Origin: Streptomyces mirabilis
Lineage (GTDB): Bacteria; Actinomycetota; Actinomycetes; Streptomycetales; Streptomycetaceae
NCBI RefSeq assembly: GCF_039503195.1
Contig: NZ_JBCJKP010000001.1
Location: 1,736,001-1,800,000 of the forward strand
DNA: 64,000 nucleotides
Direction of reading: 5' to 3'
Made by a program: the position numbers and the translations under genes
Part shown: positions 51,539 through 60,832 of the stretch, piece by piece
How positions within the stretch are numbered: the first letter of the stretch is position 1
Layout: every line of letters begins with the position of its first letter
The notes under the pieces: model-generated
Told to the model about the DNA's origin: nothing
What the model saw: only the letters and a program-made list of their open reading frames with translations
Database searches by the model: none

Positions 51539-52168
51539 TCAGTCGGACACCGTCTCCTGCTGCGGCTCGGCCGGTGCGGGCTCCGAGGTGACTGCCGTGG
51601 TGTAGAAGACAGACGACCCCTGCTTGGTGCGGTGAGCGTGGCTCTTGGCGACCAGTCCTTCGAGGGTGGTGCGCACGACCGTGGTCTTCACGCTCCGGTC
51701 GGGGTGGGCCTGGGTGAGCGCGGTGGTGACCTCGGCGGCGGAACGCGGCTCGGTCTGCTTCTCCAGGTGCCCTCGGATCAGCTCGACGAGGGTCGGCTTG
51801 GCCACTGCCGTGGACGCCTTCACGGATGAGGTCTTGGCGGCGGGCTTCTTGGACGCCGTCTTCTTCGCGCCCGTGGCGGGCGCCTTCTTCCCCTTGCTCT
51901 GCTTGGGTTCGGCAGAGACCTGGTGAGGCACGGACGGCGCAGCCGCGGCCTCCGTCCCGGGGGTCGAGCCGGGACCGCCGAGCGCGTCCTGCATGTTCAC
52001 CAGCACGGTGTGATCGTGCCGCAGGGCACGCAACTGCTCCTGCAGAGCCTCGATCTCCGCACCGACGCGCTCCTGCTCCTTGGCATTGCGCTCGAGGTCA
52101 CCCGTCACCTGGGCGATGTACTGCGACGTGAGTTCTGTGGAGTGGGAGTTGGAGCTGACTTCAGACAT
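51539..52168 (-). CDS. Coiled-coil, Lys/Ala-rich linker and winged-helix protein
   Basis: This is a 209-residue protein with an N-terminal heptad-repeat coiled coil (about residues 20-65), a basic KKAPATGAKKTASKKPAAKT linker reminiscent of nucleoid proteins, and a C-terminal winged-helix-like domain (about 125-195: LVELIRGHLEK to KTTVVRTTLEGLV). The layout suggests a DNA-binding regulator or nucleoid-associated protein. The ATG at 52168 (MSEVSSNSH) has a weak ribosome site; a TTG four codons upstream is the alternative. Function inferred only. Confidence 0.72.
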   Translation of the reverse strand: MSEVSSNSHSTELTSQYIAQVTGDLERNAKEQERVGAEIEALQEQLRALRHDHTVLVNMQDALGGPGSTPGTEAAAAPSVPHQVSAEPKQSKGKKAPATGAKKTASKKPAAKTSSVKASTAVAKPTLVELIRGHLEKQTEPRSAAEVTTALTQAHPDRSVKTTVVRTTLEGLVAKSHAHRTKQGSSVFYTTAVTSEPAPAEPQQETVSD

Positions 52169-52669
52169 GACATGGGCCAATCACTCGCAGGACACAACTG
52201 CCACGGCCTGCAGCAGTGTAGAGATAGTACGCACGAGTGGAACTGGATGCTCCTGTCGCGCGGGTATGTGCGACACATGTGCTTCCCGGGCCGACTCATG
52301 TGCTAGTGCGGCCGAACCGCCATGTGGCCGTCGATCGGGGGAAGTTGGCCGCTCTCGTCGCCCGCGACCGCGTCCTCACCCGTTCGCGGCACCGTGGCCG
52401 TCCGACGGTTGGTCAGTCCTTCGGCCATGAGGATCGCGAGCGGGTACCTCAGCCGTTTCGTTCCGCTGCCCATCCGGTATCGGAGCTGCGTTCGAGGCGT
52501 TCCGGACCGGCCACCGCGTCCCTCGCGTGTCCCTCTTCCGTGTGAACCTCGACGAGGGAGGCCCACAGTCCGTCGGCTTGGAAGTGGGCTCCCCGGCTCC
52601 CCCATGACACCTGAGGCGTCGCTCTGAGGTCATGGCCCGGCAGGTCGCCACGGACAGGTTCCGTTCCCA
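52169..52669. other. Intergenic region with no supported gene
   Basis: About 500 bp between the coiled-coil protein start and the helicase gene end. Short open frames lack ribosome sites and similarity. The AT-richer stretch near 52195-52235 probably holds the leftward promoter. Confidence 0.5.
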
Positions 52670-52721
52670 CGGTCCGGACTACGCGCCTCGACGAACGGTC
52701 CGGACTACGCGCCTCGACGAA
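52670..52721. repeat. Perfect 26-bp tandem duplication across the helicase stop codon
   Basis: Bases 52670-52695 and 52696-52721 are identical and adjacent. The right copy contains the last codons and stop (52705-52707) of the helicase gene; the left copy repeats them downstream. This is a recent slippage duplication. Confidence 0.9.
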
Positions 52722-54194
52722 CCCGAGCGGCCTTGCGGGCCTCGGCCGTCTGGCGTGCCTCGGCGGCCCGGCGGGACTCGCCACCGGCGCGGCCCGGGCG
52801 GGTGCCCAGGCCCCGGAAGGGGGTACCGCCGCGCTCGGGTCGCTCCGCGACCGGCCGGCTGCCGCCGATGGGAACACCTGAGGGCGCCTGCGCGCCGGTG
52901 ATACGGCTCAACTCCGCCTCGCCGGAACGGACCTGGGTGATGTGTGGCCGGATGCCCGCGTCGGACATGAGACGGATCATGTCGCGGCGCTGGCCGGGCA
53001 GAACGAGCGTGACGACGCTGCCGGACTCACCGGCGCGGGCGGTACGGCCGCCTCGGTGCAGGTAGTCCTTGTGGTCACTGGGCGGGTCGACGTTGACGAC
53101 GAGGTCGAGATCGTCGACATGGATACCGCGGGCAGCGACGTTGGTCGCCACCAGGACCGTGATGTGACCGGTCTTGAACTGGGCCAGCGTGCGCGTGCGC
53201 TGGGGCTGCGACTTGCCGCTGTGCAGTGCCGCGGCCTTCACGCCACTGCCCAGCAGGTGCCTGGTGAACTGGTCGACGGCGTGCTTGGTGTCCAGGAACA
53301 TGAGCACGCGCCCGTCGCGGGCGGCGATCTCGGTGGCGGTCGCGTACTTGTCGGCGCCGTGCACCTGCAGTACGTGATGCTCCATCGTGGTCACCGCGCC
53401 CGCCGAGGGATCGACCGAGTGGACCACCGGGTCATGGAGATACCGACGGACCAGGAGGTCGATGTTGCGGTCCAGCGTGGCGGAGAACAAAAGGCGCTGA
53501 CCGTCGGGGCGCACCTGGTCCAGCAGCTCGGTGACCTGGGGCATGAAACCCATGTCGGCCATCTGGTCGGCCTCGTCCAGGACGGTGATGCCCACCCGGT
53601 CGAGGCGGCAGTCATTGCGCTCGACGAGATCGGTGAGGCGGCCCGGGGTCGCGACGACGACCTCGGCCCCGGCCCGCAGCGCGGCGGCCTGCCGCCCGAT
53701 CGACATACCACCGACCACGGTGGCCAGCCGCACCTTCAGCAACTGGGCGTACGGGGTGAGCGCATCGGAGACCTGCTGGGCCAGCTCGCGGGTGGGAACG
53801 AGGATCAGGGCGCGCGGCTTGCGGGCCTCCGCCCGCTGTCCTGCCGTGCGCACGAGGACCGCGAGGCCGAAGGCGAGCGTCTTTCCCGATCCGGTGCGCC
53901 CGCGGCCCAGGACGTCGCGTCCCGCGAGGGAGTTCGGCAGCGTGGCGGCCTGGATCGGGAACGGCTCGTTCACGCCGAGGCCGGTGAGCTTGTTCAGCAA
54001 CTCGACGGGGAGGTTCAGCTCACCGAAGGCCGCGACCGGGGGAGCGCCGGGGTGATGGTCTGCGGCAGCGCGAACTCGCCCTGCGGTGCGGCGGGACGGC
54101 GGCCGTCGCCGCCTGAACGGGTGCCGGAGCGCCCCTGGGCGCCCTGCTGACGGGTCTTGGCGAAACGGTCGCTCGTACGTGCTGAGCGGTTCAT
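52705..54194 (-). CDS. DEAD-box RNA helicase with an apparent one-base frameshift near the N-terminus
   Basis: ATP-dependent RNA helicase of the RhlE/CshA type. Reading from ATG 54194 (MNRSARTSDRF, after GGAAGG at six bases), the frame ends prematurely at a TGA near 54015. A shift at the G5 run 54038-54042 (six would be needed) restores ITPALPPVAAFGEL and then the full core: RTGSGKT, PTRELAQQV, VLDEADQM, LFSATLD, RGIHVDDLD and HRGGRTARAG, followed by a basic Arg/Ala tail. The corrected protein would be 496 residues. It is either a real pseudogene, a frameshifting site or a homopolymer sequencing error. Confidence 0.85.
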
Positions 54195-54490
54195 GGAGAA
54201 CCTTCCTCGATATGGCACGTATCGAGGAATTCTCGGCAGCGGTGAACCGAATGAATTGCAAGAACGAACCGAATCCGATGTCCGGGCGGTACCCAGGGGT
54301 CCACGCTCTGCGAAATGCAAAAATGCCCGACGACATAAAGTCATCAAAGGCACTTGGATTTTACGGGAACCACGACTGTCGTCAACTTTAGCACGGCGCG
54401 CGCGTCCGGACACAAAAAGTACCATTATCGACCCGCAGGCCGGCCGGGCGAGCCCACGCAGACCTGATGTGCGGGCTCGCCCGGGCGTCG
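54195..54490 (-). other. Helicase leader region, AT-richer than its surroundings
   Basis: About 296 bp between the helicase start and the convergently placed end of the next leftward gene. It has a lower GC content (for example around 54240-54400). Long leaders are common for cold-inducible helicases; I cannot identify a specific element. Confidence 0.4.
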
Positions 54491-55666
54491 TCAGGCCACC
54501 TGAGCGGCGGGGCGCGGCGCCGGGACCTCGAGGTCGTGGGGATACGCGGCCGCCCGGTGCTGGAAGGAGAGAATCTTCGGGTTCTGGATCACTCCGTCGC
54601 GAATTTCGATGGCGTTTCTGACCGTGGCGTCGGCGTCCCAGGCGACGGGGCCGCTCATGACCTTGCGGAGATAGGGAAGGAGCGCCTCGCTGATCTCCCA
54701 TGTGGCCGAGTTCCACAGATGGGAGGGGCTGTGATCCACCCCGTAGTAGTGGCAGCCCGGCCCCACCGAGGGCATGGGCTCGCCGAAGGTGGTCGGACGG
54801 GCCCATTCGAAGCCCATGCCCGCGTCACAGGCGACGTCGATGAAGAAGGTGCCCGGCCGGAACAGGGCGAGTTCCTCGTCGGTGACGAACATCAGCGGCG
54901 CGTCGGTGTCCTGCCGGATGCAGTTGACGATGATGTCGAACCCGGCCAGGTACTCCGCGAGCGGCACGGGACCGGCCGCCGTGAGGGCCCGAAGCCGCGA
55001 CGGATCGTCCTCCTGCTCCTCGAAGTGACCCATCACGACCGACGGCATCGGCGAGGCCACGGCCGCCGCGGCGCGTTGGGTGAGCACCGTGACGTCGGAG
55101 ACTCCCATGGCGCCGAGGCCGGTGACCGCTCCGCGCGCCGTGGCTCCGAAGCTGATGACCACCGCACGCATGCGGCGGCCATAACTACCGGTGAGCCCAC
55201 CGAGTTGCAGGGCGTGCAGCACCGAGCAGTAGCCCGCGAGTTCGTTGTTCTTGTGGAACACATGGACGCTGAAGGCACCCGTGGACGTCCAGTGGTTCAT
55301 GGCCTCCCAGGCGACGAGAGTCAGTTTCTGGTCGATGCCGATCTGGGTCATCTTCTCGTCCTGCACACAGTGCGGCCATCCCCACAGCACTTGGCCCTCG
55401 CGCAGCTCGGCGATGTCGTCGTGCATCGGTTTGGGCAGCAGCAGCACATCGCACTCGGCGAGGAGCCGCTCTCGGGAGCGCAGGCCTCCCACAAGTGGTC
55501 GCAGAGCGTCGTCCCCGACGCCGAACCGCCGGCCGTAGCCTTCTTCGAGGAACATCCTTTCGCGTACGTCCGGGGCGATCCGGTCGAGGTGGCCGGGGTG
55601 CAACGGCAACCGGAACTCGTTCTCCTTGCGGGAGGAGGCAAGCACTCCCAGGCTCATCAGGCTCAT
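54491..55666 (-). CDS. Alanine dehydrogenase/PNT-family protein, N5-(carboxyethyl)ornithine synthase-like
   Basis: This is a 391-residue protein with an N-terminal alanine-dehydrogenase-like substrate domain (KENEFRLPLHPGHLDRI, catalytic-type LLLPKPMHDDI) and a Rossmann NAD(P) domain (VISFGATARGAVTGLGAMG). Relatives reductively couple pyruvate to ornithine or make opines. Specificity here is unknown. ATG 55666 (MSLMSLGVL) follows AAGGAAG closely; an ATG at 55681 is the alternative. It is a single gene. Confidence 0.82.
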   Translation of the reverse strand: MSLMSLGVLASSRKENEFRLPLHPGHLDRIAPDVRERMFLEEGYGRRFGVGDDALRPLVGGLRSRERLLAECDVLLLPKPMHDDIAELREGQVLWGWPHCVQDEKMTQIGIDQKLTLVAWEAMNHWTSTGAFSVHVFHKNNELAGYCSVLHALQLGGLTGSYGRRMRAVVISFGATARGAVTGLGAMGVSDVTVLTQRAAAAVASPMPSVVMGHFEEQEDDPSRLRALTAAGPVPLAEYLAGFDIIVNCIRQDTDAPLMFVTDEELALFRPGTFFIDVACDAGMGFEWARPTTFGEPMPSVGPGCHYYGVDHSPSHLWNSATWEISEALLPYLRKVMSGPVAWDADATVRNAIEIRDGVIQNPKILSFQHRAAAYPHDLEVPAPRPAAQVA

Positions 55667-55981
55667 GCGCTTCCTTGTCATGTGACTCTTGTTCATCGCG
55701 GGTGTGTGAAGCGAGGTACCGGAGGGCCTCGGAAACAGCGTGAGAACCAAGGAGTCCGCTAACGCGGGGCGCGGGACGGAATACGGAAGACGGCGCAATC
55801 GCGCTGGCCAGGAGGCATGGGGCGGCTCATTTCCGGCCGGACCACATGGGCCCAGGCCTTGCCGTTCCCCGAGAACGACGCCGAAACGGATGACGGCATG
55901 CGAGGTGCGCTCGGTAGCACCACCGTACCCCCGTCCCCCACGGGCGCGGCCGCCGCCTGATCATGAACCCCCAAAGAAGGC
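55667..55981. other. Intergenic region, nothing recognised
   Basis: About 315 bp between the PNT-like gene start and the YjbQ gene end, both leftward. No hairpin, RNA or supported small ORF was seen. Confidence 0.45.
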
Positions 55982-56407
55982 TCAACCCCCGAGAAAGCTC
56001 AATCGCACCTTTCGCACAGGATTGTCCTTGTTCGTGTCCACCAGGCACACCGACTGCCACGTCCCCAGTTCCAGCCTCCCGCCCAGCACCGGAAGCGTCG
56101 CGTGGGGCGGGACGACGGCGGGGAGTACGTGGTCACGGCCGTGCCCGGGGCTGCCGTGGCGGTGCTGCCAGCGGTCGTCCGCGGGCAGCAGGGAGTGCAG
56201 CGCGGCAAGGAGGTCGTCGTCGCTTCCGGCGCCGGTTTCGATGATCGCGACACCGGCGGTGGCGTGGGGCACGAAGACATTGAGGAGGCCGTCACGGCCC
56301 GCCGCCGCCTCTCGGAGGAAGGCCTCGCAGTCGCGGGTGAGGTCGACGACCGTCTCCGCCGAACCGGTGTTGACGTTCAGGACTCGGGTGGTGAAGGCAT
56401 CGGGCAT
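55982..56407 (-). CDS. YjbQ/UPF0047 family protein
   Basis: This is a 141-residue compact beta-sandwich-type protein with the family signature NVFVPHATAGVAIIE and the C-terminal GTWQSVCLVDTN. E. coli YjbQ has weak thiamine-phosphate synthase activity, and the physiological role of the family is unclear. ATG 56407 (MPDAFTTRV) is chosen by homology to the family start. A 22-bp tandem repeat lies just upstream and may be part of its promoter. It is divergent from the sulfonate operon. Confidence 0.88.
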   Translation of the reverse strand: MPDAFTTRVLNVNTGSAETVVDLTRDCEAFLREAAAGRDGLLNVFVPHATAGVAIIETGAGSDDDLLAALHSLLPADDRWQHRHGSPGHGRDHVLPAVVPPHATLPVLGGRLELGTWQSVCLVDTNKDNPVRKVRLSFLGG

Positions 56408-56444
56408 GACCCGATTCTCACCCGCCCGCGGGTTTCCGGACACG

Positions 56445-56488
56445 ACCGACAGCCCGCACCCTTGTAACCGACAGCCCGCACCCTTGTA
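56445..56488. repeat. Perfect 22-bp tandem duplication in the YjbQ/ssu divergent promoter region
   Basis: Bases 56445-56466 are repeated exactly at 56467-56488. The unit holds CGACAGCCCGCACCCTTGTA. It lies about 40 bp before the YjbQ start and 50-90 bp before the leader-peptide promoter, where it could duplicate a regulator site. Confidence 0.85.
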
Positions 56489-56535
56489 CAGGCGTCCCAT
56501 TCCGCTGTACACGCGTTCCAGTCCGCGAGACACCA

Positions 56536-56565
56536 TTGACCGGGCATGGACCATCTGGCTACTTT
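56536..56565 (+). promoter_or_regulatory. Promoter of the sulfonate-uptake operon leader
   Basis: TTGACC (56536-56541) and TACTTT (56560-56565) are separated by 18 bp. The predicted transcription start is within a base or two of the leader-peptide ATG at 56573, so the leader would be leaderless. Confidence 0.65.
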
Positions 56566-56572
56566 CACCCGC

Positions 56573-56656
56573 ATGTTGCGTTCAGCCCTGCTCACCACGC
56601 GCGGTCACATCGACCTGCTGCGGGTGGCATCCGCCGCGTGTCGCCGCGGCCTCTGA
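56573..56656 (+). CDS. Cys-containing leader peptide upstream of the sulfonate ABC operon
   Basis: This 27-codon ORF encodes a peptide with the pattern TTRGHIDLLRVASAACRRG, matching the short actinobacterial leader peptides (HVDLxRxxSAxCR) found before sulfur-assimilation genes. Translation through the single Cys codon (TGT, position 24) is thought to report Cys-tRNA supply. The ATG coincides with the predicted start site of a good -35/-10 promoter. A GCGGCTC/GAGCCGC hairpin (56712-56730) lies between it and ssuC and may take part in attenuation. Confidence 0.8.
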   Translation: MLRSALLTTRGHIDLLRVASAACRRGL

Positions 56657-56789
56657 CGCCCTTTCACTCCCCCCGTTCCACCGCGCCCCCGCTCCGCTCC
56701 ACCCGCACGTCGCGGCTCCGTCTGAGCCGCTGACGCGGCGGGGCCATGGCGTATCCCTCTCCGGCCGCTCTCCTCCCCGTGGAGCACTC

Positions 56790-57677
56790 ATGAGCATCAG
56801 CCATGCCCCGCCCACCCCCTCCGGGCCCGACATATCGGATATCTCCAAGAATAGTGCGGCCCAGCCGGCGCCACCCGAGCTCGTTCCGATCGTCCCCCTC
56901 TCCACCCGCCGCACCCGTGTGCCCCGCTGGCTGCGCCGCACCTCCGGCCCGCTCCTGCTGCTCGCGCTGTGGCAACTCCTCAGCAGCACAGGGGTGTTGA
57001 CCCCCGACATCCTCGCCTCGCCGGGCACCATCGCGCGGGTCGGCGGCAATCTGGTCGCCGACGGTTCGCTGCCCAACGCGATGGGCGTCTCCTTGCAGCG
57101 CGTCGCGGTGGGGCTGTTGCTCGGAACTCTCGTCGGTACCGGGCTCGCCCTCCTCTCCGGGCTCTTCCGGGTCGGCGAAGACCTCGTGGACGCGAGCGTC
57201 CAGATGCTGCGGACGGTGCCTTTCGTGGGGCTGATCCCGCTGTTCATCATCTGGTTCGGGATCGGCGAGGCCCCGAAGATCGCGATCATCACGCTGGGGG
57301 TGTCCTTCCCCCTCTATCTGAACGTGTACGCCGGTATCCGCGGCGTCGATTCCCAGCTCATCGAGGCCGGGGAGTCCCTCGGACTCTCGCGGTGGGGGCT
57401 CGTGCGGCATGTCGTGCTGCCGGGCGCGCTGCCCGGGGCGATGACCGGGCTTCGCTACTCCCTCGGTATCGCCTGGCTCGCGCTCGTCTTCGCCGAGCAG
57501 ATCAACGCGGACGCCGGGATCGGTTTCCTCATGGTGCAGGCCCGTGACTTCCTGCGGACCGATGCGATCGTGGTCTGCCTGATCGTCTACGCCTTCCTCG
57601 GCCTGCTCGCCGACTTCATCGTCCGCTCCCTCGAAAGGCTGTTGCTGCAATGGCGACCGACGTTCACGGGCCGGTGA
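56790..57677 (+). CDS. ssuC: Aliphatic sulfonate ABC transporter permease
   Basis: This is a 295-residue inner-membrane permease with about six helices and the EAA-loop signature EAGESLGLSRWGLVRHVVLP that contacts the ATPase. The family imports alkanesulfonates, taurine or nitrate-like anions; the leader peptide and neighbouring flavin monooxygenase favour organosulfur. ATG 56790 follows GGAGC. It overlaps ssuB by 28 bp. Confidence 0.9.
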   Translation: MSISHAPPTPSGPDISDISKNSAAQPAPPELVPIVPLSTRRTRVPRWLRRTSGPLLLLALWQLLSSTGVLTPDILASPGTIARVGGNLVADGSLPNAMGVSLQRVAVGLLLGTLVGTGLALLSGLFRVGEDLVDASVQMLRTVPFVGLIPLFIIWFGIGEAPKIAIITLGVSFPLYLNVYAGIRGVDSQLIEAGESLGLSRWGLVRHVVLPGALPGAMTGLRYSLGIAWLALVFAEQINADAGIGFLMVQARDFLRTDAIVVCLIVYAFLGLLADFIVRSLERLLLQWRPTFTGR

Positions 57678-58441
57678 CCCTCCAGAAGGGCGCCACCGCC
57701 CAGCAGAAGACCGCGACCGGCCGGCAACACCCGATCACCCAGGACTCCGCCGTACGCGTGCAGGGGCTCACCCGCTCCTTCGACGGGCGCGCCGTCATCG
57801 ACGACCTCCAACTCGACGTACATCCGGGCGAGTTCGTGGCCCTGCTCGGCCGCAGCGGCTGCGGCAAGTCCACACTGCTGCGCATCCTCGCCGGGCTCGA
57901 CCGTGACATCGAGGGCACCGTGCTCGTCCCGCGGCGCAAGGCCGTCGCGTTCCAGGCACCCCGGCTGATGCCATGGAAGAGGGTGTGGCGCAACGTCTCG
58001 CTGGGGCTGCCCGGCAAGCCCGAACGCGGCGTCGCCGAGAAGGCGTTGACCGAGGTCGGACTCACCCACCGCGCGAACGCCTGGCCCAGGACACTCTCCG
58101 GCGGCGAGGCCCAACGCGCCTCGCTGGCCCGTGCGTTGGTCCGCGAACCCGATCTACTGCTGCTCGACGAGCCGTTCGGCGCGCTGGACGCCCTCACCCG
58201 CATCAAGGCACAGCGGCTGGTCGGCGAACTGTGGCGGCGCCGCGGCTGTGCCGTGCTGCTGGTCACGCACGACGTCGAGGAGGCCGTGCTGCTCGCCGAC
58301 CGGGTCCTCGTCATGGACCGCGGTGTCATCGCGTACGAGACCCAGGTCGACCTGGACCGCCCGCGCGACATCGCCGACCCCCGCTTCGCCGAACTGCGTG
58401 CCGGCCTCCTGGAGCGCCTGGGCGTGGACACCGTCGCCTGA
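57650..58441 (+). CDS. ssuB: Aliphatic sulfonate ABC transporter ATP-binding protein
   Basis: This is a 263-residue ABC ATPase: Walker A GRSGCGKST, Q-loop VAFQAPRLMPW, signature LSGGEAQRASLARAL, Walker B LLLLDEPFGALDAL and H-loop VTHDVEEAV. It pairs with the SsuC permease, whose gene it overlaps. The solute-binding protein gene follows after 109 bp of pyrimidine-rich sequence with a short CCTCA repeat. Confidence 0.92.
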   Translation: MATDVHGPVTLQKGATAQQKTATGRQHPITQDSAVRVQGLTRSFDGRAVIDDLQLDVHPGEFVALLGRSGCGKSTLLRILAGLDRDIEGTVLVPRRKAVAFQAPRLMPWKRVWRNVSLGLPGKPERGVAEKALTEVGLTHRANAWPRTLSGGEAQRASLARALVREPDLLLLDEPFGALDALTRIKAQRLVGELWRRRGCAVLLVTHDVEEAVLLADRVLVMDRGVIAYETQVDLDRPRDIADPRFAELRAGLLERLGVDTVA

Positions 58442-58550
58442 GCTTCTCTTCCCCCCTCAGTCGCCCTTCGCCATCGCCTCTCCCTCACTTCACCGTCACC
58501 TCACTTCACACCTCACCTCACCTCACCTGAACCAATCGAACGGAATCGTC

Positions 58551-59578
58551 ATGCGCCGACACGTCGTCCCCGCCGCCCTGCTCCTCCCTCTGACCCTGCT
58601 CCTGGCCGCCTGCGGTGGGAACTCGGCCGCCGACACCGCCGGTTCCGGAACCGATGGCAAGGGTTCCCTCACGCTCAACGTCGGTGACCAGAAGGGCGGT
58701 TCCGAGGCGGTGCTGCGGGCCGCCGGAGAACTCAAGAACCTCGACTACAAGATCAAGTGGTCGACGTTCACATCTGGGCCGCCCCTCCTGGAGGCCGTCA
58801 ACGCCAAGGCCGTCGACGTCGGCGGCGTCGGCAACACCCCGCCCGTCTTCGCGGCCGGCGCGGGCTCGAAGGTCTCGGTGGTCGCCGCCTGGCACGGCAC
58901 GTCCAAGGGCGAGGCCATCCTCGTACCGAAGAACTCGTCGCTGCGAAAGCCGGAGGAGCTCAAGGGCAGGTCCATCGCCGTGGCACAGGGTTCGTCCGCG
59001 CACTTCCAGCTGATCGCCTCACTCAAGGAGGCCGGTCTGAAGCTGAGCGATGTGAAGGTCAAGTATCTGCAGCCCGCCGACGCCCTCGCCGCGTTCACCG
59101 GCGGCAAGGTGGACGCGTGGGCGGTGTGGGACCCGTACACCTCGCAGGTCCTCAATGCCGAGCAGGGCCGGATCCTGGCCGACGGGGACGGCGTGGTCAA
59201 CGGGCTCAGCTTCCAGGTGGCGGCGCCGAGTGCGCTGAAGGACACCAAGAAGGCGGCGGCCGTCAAGGACTACCTGGAGCGGCTGCGGCGCGCCCAGGAC
59301 TGGGTGTACCGGCATCCGGACGCCTGGGCCAAGGTGTGGGCGAAGGACACCGGCCTGCCGTACGAGGTGGCGCTCGCCTCGGTGAAGCGCACCAACGCCA
59401 GCCGGATCGCGGTCGCCGTCGACAAGCCGCTCATCGCGTCGGAGCAGCAGATCGCGGACACCTTCACCGAGCTGAAGCTGATCCCGGGCAAGGTCGACTT
59501 CGCCGCCTTCGTGGACACGCGTTTCAACGGCGGCCTGCCCCCTCCACCACTACGCCCCGCGTCCACAAGGACTCCTGA
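58551..59578 (+). CDS. ssuA: Sulfonate ABC transporter substrate-binding lipoprotein with an apparent frameshift at the C-terminus
   Basis: This is a periplasmic-type binding protein anchored by a lipobox (LLLAACGG). The SsuA core is intact: LNVGDQKGGSEAVLRAAG, NTPPVFAAGAGSKV, AWAVWDPYTSQVL. As written, the frame runs on to 59909, overlapping the next gene by 230 bp. Adding one C to the C5 run at 59538-59542 gives the family-typical ending LPPSTTTPRVHKDS and a stop at 59578, 342 residues. I therefore treat 59578 as the true end and the extra frame as an artefact or a recent mutation. Confidence 0.85.
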
Positions 59579-59679
59579 GGGTCGTCCCTCCTGGTTCCCG
59601 GCCGACAGGTCGCGCGTCGGGTGGCTCACAGGCGTCGCCGTTCGGGAAGATCCCGCGCCCCGGTCGAGTTGGTGGAAGC

Positions 59680-60777
59680 GTGAACAACACCGGGGCGCAG
59701 GCGCGCGAAGTCCGCGAGGTCGATGTCGTCGTCATAGGCGCTGGGCAGGCGGGACTGTCCAGCGCCTATCACCTGCGGCGGAGCGGTTTCGAGCCGGAAC
59801 GGGACTTCGTGGTGCTGGATCACGCACCGCGTCCGGGCGGCGCCTGGCAGTTCCGGTGGCCGTCGCTGACGTACGGCAAGGTGCACGGGATGCACTCCCT
59901 GCCCGGTAGGGAGCTGGAGGGCGCCGACCCGGCGCGGCCGTCCTCCGAGGTGATCGCGGAGTACTTCGACACCTACGAGCGCACCTTCGACCTGCGGGTG
60001 AGACGGCCGGTGGACGTGCGGGCCGTGCGGGAGGGTGCCGGCGGGCGGCTGCTGGTCGAGTCCTCCGACGGTACGTGGTCGACGCGCGCGCTGATCAATG
60101 CCACGGGCACCTGGGACCGGCCGTTCTGGCCGCGCTATCCGGGCCAGGAGACCTTCCGTGGGCGGCAGTTGCACACGGCGCAGTACCCGGGACCCGAGGA
60201 GTTCGCCGGGCAGCGGGTGGTCGTCGTGGGCGGCGGCGCGTCCGGCACCCAGCATCTGATGGAGATCGCCCCGTACGCGGCCGGGACCACCTGGGTGACA
60301 CGGCGGCCGCCCGTCTTCCGTGAGGGCCCCTTCACCGAGGACGTGGGGCGCGCGGCCGTCGCGCTCGTGGAGGAACGCGTCCGGCAGGGGCTGCCTCCCA
60401 AGAGTGTCGTGTCGGTGACGGGGCTGCCGCTGAACGACGCGATCCGGCAGGCGCTGGCCGACGGCGTGCTGGACCGGCAACCGATGTTCGACCGGATCGC
60501 CCCGGACGGTGTCGAGTGGGCGGACGGGCGTCACGTCGACGCGGACGTGATCCTGTGGGCGACCGGTTTTCGTGCCGCCCTCGATCATCTGACGCCACTG
60601 CGACTGCGTGAGCCGGGCGGCGGTATCCGCGTCGAGGGAACGCGCGCGCTCGCCGATCCCCGGATCCATCTGGTCGGGTACGGGCCTTCCGCCAGCACGA
60701 TCGGCGCCAACCGGGCCGGGCGCGCGGCGGTACGGGACATCAGGCGGTTGCTGGCGGGAGTGACCGTCGGCGCCTGA
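59680..60777 (+). CDS. Flavin-containing NAD(P)H monooxygenase/oxidoreductase
   Basis: This is a 365-residue flavoprotein with FAD motif VVVIGAGQAGLSSAYHL, a second Rossmann motif VVVVGGGASGTQHL for NADPH, and a GGAWQFRW segment. The group includes class B flavin monooxygenases and putative CzcO-like proteins. It follows ssuA on the same strand with about 100 bp between, so it may help oxidise or desulfonate imported organosulfur compounds. GTG 59680 follows GGTGGAA at two bases. Confidence 0.87.
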   Translation: MNNTGAQAREVREVDVVVIGAGQAGLSSAYHLRRSGFEPERDFVVLDHAPRPGGAWQFRWPSLTYGKVHGMHSLPGRELEGADPARPSSEVIAEYFDTYERTFDLRVRRPVDVRAVREGAGGRLLVESSDGTWSTRALINATGTWDRPFWPRYPGQETFRGRQLHTAQYPGPEEFAGQRVVVVGGGASGTQHLMEIAPYAAGTTWVTRRPPVFREGPFTEDVGRAAVALVEERVRQGLPPKSVVSVTGLPLNDAIRQALADGVLDRQPMFDRIAPDGVEWADGRHVDADVILWATGFRAALDHLTPLRLREPGGGIRVEGTRALADPRIHLVGYGPSASTIGANRAGRAAVRDIRRLLAGVTVGA

Positions 60778-60832
60778 TGCCCCGTGACCGGCTCTCAGAC
60801 CTCGTGCGCGGTGCCACAACGGGCAGCGGGCC

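Noticed and set aside
52303..52605. Minus-strand 100-codon ORF in the gap beside the helicase
   Set aside because: No ribosome site, no recognisable domain, and Arg/Gly-rich composition typical of spurious GC-rich frames.
58131..59909. Single 592-codon frame covering the ssuB end and ssuA plus 330 bases beyond
   Set aside because: The part before 58551 is out of frame with ssuB, and the part after the C5 run does not resemble SsuA and overlaps the monooxygenase gene.
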